NCBI GenBank assembly: GCA_902614235.1
Contig: CACMKG010000002.1
Coordinates: 62,001-126,000 of the forward strand
Reading direction: 5' to 3'
DNA length: 64,000 nucleotides
Origin: an uncultured SAR86 cluster bacterium
Lineage (GTDB): Bacteria > Pseudomonadota > Gammaproteobacteria > Magnimaribacterales > AG-339-G14
Numbering within the stretch: the first letter of the stretch is position 1; each line of letters begins with the position of its first letter. A program made the translations under genes and the position numbers. Shown piece after piece: positions 57,278 to 64,000 of this stretch. The notes beneath the pieces were generated by a model. That model saw only the letters and a program-made list of their open reading frames with translations. It had not been told where the DNA came from and ran no database searches.

Positions 57278-58207
57278 TTATCTAATTGCAATTGGATTTA
57301 TTATCATTTGCACAGCGCCTCGAACCTTAGCTTGGCCCAAAATGAATAAAAATTTATAAGCTTCATCTCTAGCCAAAGGTCCAGTGTTCATATTTTCCAA
57401 AATATAAATTCCATTCTCTTTTAACAAGACAGTGTGTCCTGAATGAATATCGTTGGGATCCACAGGTGGCTGAACATCTAACCCGTATGTATCCGCACCA
57501 ACTGCTAAAACATCTTTTTTTGCAAGAAATTTTGCAACTTCTGGGCTGATGCCTGGAATATTTCCTCCCCACTCTTCTGGATTGGAGACTAATTTAGCGT
57601 CTGTCCATCCTGTGTGAAATAAAACTACATCTCCTTTTTGAATTTCAATACTTTGATTATTTAAAGCTTTTTTCAATTGATCTACAGAAATGCTTTGACC
57701 ACCTTTCATGAAATCAATTCCAAGCAGTTTTGGCATATCAATCAATATGCCTCTGGCTACTAAAGGTGGAATTTTCTCAATTCCTAGTTTTTTCAGTCCT
57801 GTTATAGGTGCAATCTCTTTTCCATCAAAACAATTATAAAAAACACCATCTTTCGATCCTACATGTCCCAAACCGTCAATTTGAGAACCAATACCAAACC
57901 AACCTTGAAAAATGTCATCATTATAAGTTGCATTAGGTAATGCTTGATTTCCAAACTGTTGCAGAGGCTGAACTACTTGTAAGCTCATAGTTCGAGGAGG
58001 ATAGGCTGGAGTATCTTTATCAATAGTTATTCCAAGACTATATGTCTTGCCTTCAGTAATTAATTTAGAGGCTTTTAAAACACTCTCGGCTGTTATTAAA
58101 TTTGCATTTCCTATTTCATCTCCTTTCCCCCATTTTGAATGAGAACATTCTTCAGCAAATAAATGAGAAAAAGATAATAAAATAATAAATATATGAAAAA
58201 TTTTCAT
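57278..58207 (-). CDS. Cyclase family protein (kynurenine formamidase-like), exported
   Basis: 309 aa; signal peptide; DGLGHVGSKDGVFYNC; GDVVLFHTGW; DTYGLDVQPP. Confidence 0.85.
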   Translation of the reverse strand: MKIFHIFIILLSFSHLFAEECSHSKWGKGDEIGNANLITAESVLKASKLITEGKTYSLGITIDKDTPAYPPRTMSLQVVQPLQQFGNQALPNATYNDDIFQGWFGIGSQIDGLGHVGSKDGVFYNCFDGKEIAPITGLKKLGIEKIPPLVARGILIDMPKLLGIDFMKGGQSISVDQLKKALNNQSIEIQKGDVVLFHTGWTDAKLVSNPEEWGGNIPGISPEVAKFLAKKDVLAVGADTYGLDVQPPVDPNDIHSGHTVLLKENGIYILENMNTGPLARDEAYKFLFILGQAKVRGAVQMIINPIAIR

Positions 58208-58221
58208 TTTTTTTTAAAAGA

Positions 58222-58297
58222 TGGAGCGATTGACGGGGTTCGAACCCGTGGCCTCGACCTTGGCAAGGTCGCGCTCTACCAACTGAGCTACAATCGC
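58222..58297 (-). tRNA. tRNA-Gly(GCC)
   Basis: - strand GCGATTGTAGCTCAGTTGGTAGAGCGCGACCTTGCCAAGGTCGAGGCCACGGGTTCGAACCCCGTCAATCGCTCCA; anticodon GCC; CCA encoded. Confidence 0.96.
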
Positions 58298-58390
58298 ATT
58301 TTTAAAACGTTAATTTACATCAATTTAAAGCTTGTAAACAATTATTTTTGTTTAATTCTGGTTAATATGTTAGAAAAAAGAAAAAAAATT

Positions 58391-58417
58391 TTGACGTATT
58401 GATAGATTTTTTATAAA
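58391..58417 (+). promoter_or_regulatory. Putative sigma70 promoter for candidate sRNA
   Basis: TTGACG-N15-TATAAA; spacer is short. Confidence 0.3.
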
Positions 58418-58423
58418 TTAATC

Positions 58424-58498
58424 TTCGCTTCTTGAGTCTTGGGGGAGAATCTCAAGAAGCTCCATCAAAAAAAACCCCGGCATTTGCCGGGGTTTTTT
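58424..58498 (+). ncRNA. Candidate ~75-nt small RNA downstream of / antisense-facing proteorhodopsin
   Basis: Perfect 10-bp inverted repeat GCTTCTTGAG (58427-58436)/CTCAAGAAGC (58451-58460) with G-rich loop, then terminator; upstream promoter-like TTGACG/TATAAA. Confidence 0.4.
58466..58498. terminator. Bidirectional Rho-independent terminator after proteorhodopsin
   Basis: AAAAAAAACCCCGGCATTTGCCGGGGTTTTTT. Confidence 0.93.
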
Positions 58499-58518
58499 AT
58501 TATTAAATGTTAAATTTA

Positions 58519-59223
58519 TTAAGCTTCTGAAGTCTGTGAGTCAGCTACTGCTGCAGCCCATATGGCTAAACCAAATGCAGTTTTATTAATTAAATCTGCA
58601 AGGTTATAAATAATATTTAAAGAATTAGCATCGACACCGCCAGGTGAAAAATATCCAATGGCATAGCCTAAAGGATAAATTGCCCAACCTACAGTAACAA
58701 TCCATTTGATTGTGTTAAATGCTTGTTGACTAGCAGCGTTTCCACTTGAAGCGTTGGCCGCGGCTGTTTCTCCAAAGAAAATTTCATAAATTATGTATAG
58801 CCAAGCGACCATACCAATTACGAAACCAACAGTGACATTCATTAATCCCGTTTCGCCTAAATAACCAAAAACTAGCATCACTATGGAAGCTATTAAAAGC
58901 TTCCAGAATATAGCTGCTGAAATTGCAGTTACTGCAGCAATAACCAGATAAAACTCGATTATTTGAAGTGGTACTGTTATTAACCAGTCAATGTAACGAT
59001 AAACTGTTGGAGTATCTCCCATTACTACCCACACTTCTCTCATGTATAGGTAATGCCAGAAAGCTACACCAGTTACTAATCCAGCAACAGTCATAGATGT
59101 TTTCCACTTGCCCTTTACATCAGATCTTTCAACAAAGAAAAATACTGTTGAAGCAAGCATAATTGCTGTTGCTAACCAAAAAGAAATACCAACATAATCA
59201 TTGGTAGCTAAAATTGATTCCAT
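58519..59223 (-). CDS. Proteorhodopsin, predicted blue-absorbing proton pump
   Basis: 234 aa; RYIDWLITVPLQIIEFY (D/T/E triad; Q at tuning position 105 in GPR numbering), Schiff-base Lys in LADLINKTAFGLAIW, AFWHYLYMR. Confidence 0.97.
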   Translation of the reverse strand: MESILATNDYVGISFWLATAIMLASTVFFFVERSDVKGKWKTSMTVAGLVTGVAFWHYLYMREVWVVMGDTPTVYRYIDWLITVPLQIIEFYLVIAAVTAISAAIFWKLLIASIVMLVFGYLGETGLMNVTVGFVIGMVAWLYIIYEIFFGETAAANASSGNAASQQAFNTIKWIVTVGWAIYPLGYAIGYFSPGGVDANSLNIIYNLADLINKTAFGLAIWAAAVADSQTSEA

Positions 59224-59321
59224 AAAACCTCCCCGTTTTATATCTAAAAAATCCTTTTTCGAACATTCTCAAATTACAATATATAACAATTTTTTAACTT
59301 TTTACAGCAACAAAATGTTTT

Positions 59322-60701
59322 TTAGACTAATTTTTTTATCCACTTTCCTGAGTTAAACCTATAAGAAAAGAGAACTGCTTTAACCAAATAGTCGATCATC
59401 AAGCTCGAAAAAATATATTCAATTGGTAAGTTAAAGACTAGAAAGACGAAGGCCACACTGAGTCTAAAAAAAACTAAGCCTATCATGGTAATGATCAATG
59501 GAGATTTAGTATCTCCAGCACCCCTCAAAGCGCCACCTAAAGCAAATTCAATTGCCATAAGTGGTTGCATTGAACCCAGAAACCAAACAAAAATAACCGT
59601 CAGCCTTATAACTTCAGGATCATTAATTAAAAATCCAGATATCTCCTTAGAAAAAATTGCAACAGTTAGGCCAATAAAAGTCATTGAAATTATAGATAAC
59701 CCTGTACTTCTCCATCCACTTCTCTTGGCTTCTTTTGGATTGTCAGCGCCTAAAAATTGACCAGTCAAAGTTGCCCCGGCTATTGAAAACCCCTGCCCGA
59801 TCATAAATGAAAGCATCAAAATATTAATGCCTATGTTGTATGCTGCAACGGGGGCTGTTCCATATAAAGAAATTATCCAAAAATAAATTAATAAACCAAA
59901 TTGGAAAATTCCCTGTTCAATAGTCGCAGGTGTTGAAATTTTTAAAATTAATTTAATTCTATTTCTATTGAAAGAATTAAAATTGGGGCGTTTGATAATA
60001 GTCAGGTTAGATAACCAAAGAAAAAAACAAATTAATGTTCCGATAGTAAAAGAAATCCCCCATGCAAATGCTGCTCCAACCACACCAAGGTTTGGCAATC
60101 CAAAGCTGCCATTGACAAGACCGATTAAAAGAAAAACGTTTATGATATTTTGAAAAATCATAATCGCTAAAGGTGTTTTTGCGTCGCCAGCAGCTCTCAA
60201 AGCAGCTCCGAAGATAAAAGAAGCTGAAAACATTGCTGAGAAGAGCATTGAGTATTTCAGATAATCAACTGCTAATTCCTTTGATTGCTCATTCAATCCA
60301 AATAGTCCAAGGATATTCTCTCCATATATCCAACCAACGAAAGTAGTAAAAACTCCCAAAGCTATACCAATCCACAAGGAGTCAAATAAAACTAAAGCAC
60401 CTTCATTTTTGTTGCCTGAGCCATAAGCTCTAGCTATTAAAGCAGTTGTTCCAGTTGAAACTGCCATGATTAAAGATTGAATAACAAAAAAAATTCTTTG
60501 TCCTGTGCCAACAGCTGCCAAAGCCTCGGTCCCTAATGCCCCTACTGCCTTAAGGCCAACAATTCCAACAGCCGCAAAAAGAATATTAGCTAATATAGAT
60601 GGCCAAGCTAGACCCCATATTGACAAAGTTTCAGGGCTTGAAACCTTTTCTATTTCTTCTTGAGAAACTTCAATATCAGATGCCTGGTCAATGCTCGCCA
60701 T
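59322..60701 (-). CDS. MATE family efflux transporter
   Basis: 459 aa; LAWPSILANILFAAVGIVGLKAVGALGTEALAAVGTGQRIFF; ALRGAGDTKSPL. Confidence 0.92.
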   Translation of the reverse strand: MASIDQASDIEVSQEEIEKVSSPETLSIWGLAWPSILANILFAAVGIVGLKAVGALGTEALAAVGTGQRIFFVIQSLIMAVSTGTTALIARAYGSGNKNEGALVLFDSLWIGIALGVFTTFVGWIYGENILGLFGLNEQSKELAVDYLKYSMLFSAMFSASFIFGAALRAAGDAKTPLAIMIFQNIINVFLLIGLVNGSFGLPNLGVVGAAFAWGISFTIGTLICFFLWLSNLTIIKRPNFNSFNRNRIKLILKISTPATIEQGIFQFGLLIYFWIISLYGTAPVAAYNIGINILMLSFMIGQGFSIAGATLTGQFLGADNPKEAKRSGWRSTGLSIISMTFIGLTVAIFSKEISGFLINDPEVIRLTVIFVWFLGSMQPLMAIEFALGGALRGAGDTKSPLIITMIGLVFFRLSVAFVFLVFNLPIEYIFSSLMIDYLVKAVLFSYRFNSGKWIKKLV

Positions 60702-60723
60702 AGAATTCCTTATATTTTGATAT

Positions 60724-63285
60724 TTATAAGTTTATTTCAATCCCAAAAGAGAAAATTCTGCCTCTGGGATCTATTTGTCTTGGATCATAACTAAACTCAG
60801 GCTGACTATTGACTTTCGGTGCGTCCTCGTCAGTTAAATTTAGAATTGAAAAATTCAAGTTATAGTCTAAATTGTTTGTTTTAAAACTGCGCTGATAACC
60901 TAGATCAAACATCAAAGAAGAATCTACCTTATTGGTATATCCTCCAACAGAAATTGCTCTTGTAAGCAATCTTTTATGGTTGTCGTAACCACTTACATAT
61001 CTGGCATTGAAAGTATATTTGTTAAGATTTTTTTCCATTAAAGCAAATAGATTTAATTTGTATTCAGGAAGAGAATATCCGTCGATATCATGATTAAATC
61101 TTCCAGCTCTTTCTATTGAAGTACCTCCTTGAGTAGTTTCATATTCCATTAAATAGGTACCATTTATCTTATAATCAAATTGCCCATAACTACTGTTGTA
61201 TTTTCCAGATTCAAAAGAAAAATCTATACCAGATAAATCTGTCTTTTCTTCATTAATATATTTTACATTAGCTGCAAAAAGCACTCCTGAATTGTAAGTA
61301 AAAATTGGATTAATAGGATTTGCAGCATAAAGAGTTTTCGCACTTTCAACGGTCAATCGGTCTTTGTAATCTATTTGCCAATAATCTAAAGAGATTTTCC
61401 TATCTTCATAAAGATAAATAATTCCAAAATTTGAATTTGTCGATGATTGAGGTTTTAGATCTGGATCTCCCACCTTAGAAACTCGAATAAAAATTCCAGA
61501 TACGTTACCCAAAGATGTATTTGCAGAATACAATTGCCCCAAAGAAGGCATAGCGAAGGAAGTTCCCAACGAACCTCTTAGTATTAAATTATTGTTTACA
61601 TATTTTTTTAAAGATATTTTTGGATCAAATGAGGATTCGTCGCCAATTTTTTCAAACCTTGCTGAAATTTTTAAATCTAAATCATTACTTATCTGAGGAT
61701 TAAATTCAGAAAAAATCGCATATTTTTCTCTGTCAGAATTAACATTTGATCCTCCTCCTAAAAATAATAAATCTGCAGATTTGGTCATTTTACCGTCTGC
61801 ATCAAATTCAACTCTTGCTAAGTCATTCCAAGTTACATCAAGACTTTCTGAACCAGCTTGAAAGCCAACAACATAATTAACGTCATTTATTTGACCCTCG
61901 TAAAGAAGATCAAAAATAGATAATTTTGCTTGATGCACCGAATCTTCGCTTCCTAAAATATAGTTTTTTAATGTTTCTGAATTTTGAGAAGGATCAAAGA
62001 TATTCCATGTCAAATTATTATTTGGACCTCCAGAATTATTCAAAGCGGCTATCAACCTTGAATTAACAGTATCCGGACGACTCATTGAGTTTTCATGCTC
62101 ACTATGAGTGAATGTTAATTTCATTTTATCGCTTTTATTTAAATCGATATCAAAATTAGTTGAAAAATGGAATTGATCTATTTCCTTTGGAGATAGTGGA
62201 GAAGGAGATGAAGCGCCCAAAGGTCGACCATTCCATTTTACGGGATTATTGAATGGGCTGCCTGCTTTTCCTACTGCTATTACGGGAAATGATAGTGCTG
62301 GATAAGATGGAGATTGGGGATTATCATTTACATCTACACTTGAAAAAATAAAAGTTGAGGAAAAACTATACTTCTCGAAGGATTGATTAGCATTTAGATA
62401 AACCTTTTCGTGATCCTCATCATTTGTGATATTAAACCTATCACCGTATAAAAATCCACAATATAACTTTCCGTAAGCTGAGTAATCAGGAATTCCTCCG
62501 TTTTGAAGACAGTTGGCATCTTGGATGACATCTCCAGATGAATAAACATTCCCGGCATAAGCTCCTGTACCAGTCGTGCCATCAACTGTTGCTTCAAAGC
62601 TATTTCCAAACATACTTACTCCTAACTCAGAGATGCCTTCAATTTTTTTTGAGGGTAAACTAGATCTATCTAAAATCTCTAAACCTAAAACAAAATTAAT
62701 ATCGTTCAAACTATTTCCGTATAGAAACTCTAATTTCCTTTCATTTTGTCCGTAATGTTGCGTCTTTTGGTTTCCAAATTTTAACTTTCCTCCATTAAAA
62801 TTTTTATAAGTTAAGAAATTTACCACTCCAGCAATAGCGTCTGAGCCGTATAAAGAAGTTGCTCCTTCTTTTAAGATTTCAATTCGCTCAACAGCAATTT
62901 GAGGAATTAAATTTATATCTACATAGCTATCTCCGCTTTCTGCAGGCAATCCGGCTAAAGCATTTCTCTTGGAATTAATCATTACTAAAGTCGCTGATAA
63001 ATTTAAACCCCTTAGATTTATATTAGCCATTCCTTGATCCGTTCCTTCTAATGAGTCACTTTGAAAATGAGAACCGGATGAGGTATGGATGTATTTTCCA
63101 ATTTCTGCTAGAGAAGAAATATTTAAATTTTCTATTTCAGCCGCAGATAAAACATCTACTGGAGAAGATTCAATAGTTCTGTCTTTTAAATAAGAACCTG
63201 TAACCACAAGCTCTTCATCTGCTGAAGTTAAAATTTGAGCAGTTGAAATTAAGCAAATAATTAGTAAGAAATTTAAAAATCTCAT
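60724..63285 (-). CDS. TonB-dependent receptor
   Basis: 853 aa; signal peptide, plug domain (ANINLRGLNLSATLVMINSKRNAL...VERIEILKEGATSLYGSDAIAGVVNFLT), C-terminal barrel ending ...GRIFSFGIEINL. Confidence 0.94.
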   Translation of the reverse strand: MRFLNFLLIICLISTAQILTSADEELVVTGSYLKDRTIESSPVDVLSAAEIENLNISSLAEIGKYIHTSSGSHFQSDSLEGTDQGMANINLRGLNLSATLVMINSKRNALAGLPAESGDSYVDINLIPQIAVERIEILKEGATSLYGSDAIAGVVNFLTYKNFNGGKLKFGNQKTQHYGQNERKLEFLYGNSLNDINFVLGLEILDRSSLPSKKIEGISELGVSMFGNSFEATVDGTTGTGAYAGNVYSSGDVIQDANCLQNGGIPDYSAYGKLYCGFLYGDRFNITNDEDHEKVYLNANQSFEKYSFSSTFIFSSVDVNDNPQSPSYPALSFPVIAVGKAGSPFNNPVKWNGRPLGASSPSPLSPKEIDQFHFSTNFDIDLNKSDKMKLTFTHSEHENSMSRPDTVNSRLIAALNNSGGPNNNLTWNIFDPSQNSETLKNYILGSEDSVHQAKLSIFDLLYEGQINDVNYVVGFQAGSESLDVTWNDLARVEFDADGKMTKSADLLFLGGGSNVNSDREKYAIFSEFNPQISNDLDLKISARFEKIGDESSFDPKISLKKYVNNNLILRGSLGTSFAMPSLGQLYSANTSLGNVSGIFIRVSKVGDPDLKPQSSTNSNFGIIYLYEDRKISLDYWQIDYKDRLTVESAKTLYAANPINPIFTYNSGVLFAANVKYINEEKTDLSGIDFSFESGKYNSSYGQFDYKINGTYLMEYETTQGGTSIERAGRFNHDIDGYSLPEYKLNLFALMEKNLNKYTFNARYVSGYDNHKRLLTRAISVGGYTNKVDSSLMFDLGYQRSFKTNNLDYNLNFSILNLTDEDAPKVNSQPEFSYDPRQIDPRGRIFSFGIEINL

Positions 63286-63387
63286 GAAGAGTGGATTATA
63301 TCTTCTTTGAAGTCTATATCTAGTGTATATGTCGATAAGTTATTTATTGACAATTAAATTGAAAAATGAATATTTTTTTAAAAAAAC

Positions 63388-63416
63388 TTGTAAAAAAAGT
63401 CTCTTAACTTTATAAT
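63388..63416 (+). promoter_or_regulatory. Putative sigma70 promoter
   Basis: TTGTAA-N17-TATAAT (consensus -10). Confidence 0.65.
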
Positions 63417-63422
63417 CGCACT

Positions 63423-63618
63423 GCAATCGTTCATTCCCTGCACTATTTTAATGCAAGGAACGGAAGTAGGAAGATAGGAAAACCTCTTTCTTTTTTAAAG
63501 AAAGGCAAGCAAGTACCGATAAGGGAACGAGACCGAATATCTACCGAAGGAACGCGTTGAGAAGGGTGTGCATTTTAGGATGCATGTACGAAATCGAAAC
63601 GAAAACTGGAGGCACGAT
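63423..63618 (+). promoter_or_regulatory. Long structured, GGA-rich 5' leader of the YRGxK mini-protein
   Basis: ~195 nt between predicted TSS and ATG; hairpins at 63428-63462, 63486-63504 and 63569-63584; eight GGA triplets including the SD. Confidence 0.5.
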
Positions 63619-63783
63619 ATGACTACTTACAGAGGTATCAAAGTTACTCCTGAAAATATCGCTAGAGATGAAAAATCTCCTAAAGCTGGTATTTACAGAG
63701 GTACAAAGCACGATGCTGTTAAAAGTGAAAAGTCTAACACGTCAGGTGAAGGAATTTACCGTGGTGTTAAACACGTAGCTTAA
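63619..63783 (+). CDS. Small protein with three YRGxK repeats (DUF4278-like)
   Basis: 54 aa from ATG 63619 with SD CTGGAGGC: MTTYRGIKVTPENIARDEKSPKAGIYRGTKHDAVKSEKSNTSGEGIYRGVKHVA. The track start at 63568 lies in the leader. Confidence 0.8.
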   Translation: MTTYRGIKVTPENIARDEKSPKAGIYRGTKHDAVKSEKSNTSGEGIYRGVKHVA

Positions 63784-63797
63784 TTATTAATGGCTTG

Positions 63798-63825
63798 AAA
63801 AAGGGAGACTCTGTCTCCCTTTTTT
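63798..63825 (+). terminator. Rho-independent terminator
   Basis: AAAAAGGGAGACTCTGTCTCCCTTTTTT. Confidence 0.9.
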
Positions 63826-63830
63826 ATAGA

Positions 63831-63860
63831 AAAAAGGCAGATCTTTCGATCTGCCTTTTT
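63831..63860. terminator. Bidirectional Rho-independent terminator (for amt on - strand)
   Basis: AAAAAGGCAGATCTTTCGATCTGCCTTTTT. Confidence 0.9.
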
Positions 63861-63876
63861 ATTGGGGGGGAGAATT

Positions 63877-64000
63877 TTACTCTGAAAACTCAGGGTAAGC
63901 TGAAACTCCAACTTCTGAAGCATCCATACCTTCCATTTCGTCTTCCACTGTAGGACGAAGTCCCATAATAGCTTTAATGACAAGAAGAGTTGCTCCTGCA
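63877..64000 (-). CDS. amt: Ammonium transporter C-terminus (partial, runs off right edge)
   Basis: - strand frame AGATLLVIKAIMGLRPTVEDEMEGMDASEVGVSAYPEFSE* matches the Amt/AmtB C-terminal tail (GLR...EDE.EG.D...G). Missed by the ORF track because it has no start in the window. Confidence 0.85.
   Translation of the reverse strand, partial: AGATLLVIKAIMGLRPTVEDEMEGMDASEVGVSAYPEFSE

Noticed and set aside
58193-58402. 69-aa + strand ORF over tRNA-Gly(GCC)
   Set aside because: DGVRTRGLDLGKVALYQLSYNRI is the spurious translation of the antisense of the tRNA; no independent support.
63568-63783. 71-aa version of the YRGxK protein starting in the leader
   Set aside because: The SD-preceded ATG at 63619 fits better; the extra N-terminus MHFRMHVRNRNENWRHD comes from the structured leader.
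63780-63983. 67-aa - strand ORF
   Set aside because: Crosses two strong terminators and overlaps the Amt C-terminus in another frame.

Overview
The window is AT-rich, gene-dense bacterial chromosome with about 65 supported protein-coding genes and 3 tRNA genes. I saw no rRNA, no CRISPR array and no IS or prophage genes. Gene content (proteorhodopsin, TonB receptor, TorF-like porins, ETF/acyl-CoA dehydrogenase genes, a gammaproteobacterial-type envelope cluster and the order trxB|ftsK-lolA-serS) fits a streamlined marine gammaproteobacterium, possibly SAR86-like; that taxonomy is inference. Most of the window is housekeeping or catabolic. I did not find a clear multi-gene undescribed system. 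The items most worth a second look are: (1) an in-frame MsbA-LpxK fusion ORF; (2) a blue-tuned (Q at position 105) proteorhodopsin without a recognisable signal peptide, with a possible small RNA next to its 3' end; (3) an orphan promoter-to-terminator transcription unit upstream of trpS with an Arg-rich stop-free frame; (4) a long, GGA-rich, structured leader in front of a three-repeat YRGxK mini-protein; (5) a tandem pair of tiny hydrophobic proteins followed by mutually exclusive hairpins; (6) an nfuA gene with no ATG/GTG/TTG available for its conserved N-terminus. Partial genes lie at both edges: a CsiV-like C-terminus on the left and an AmtB C-terminus on the right.
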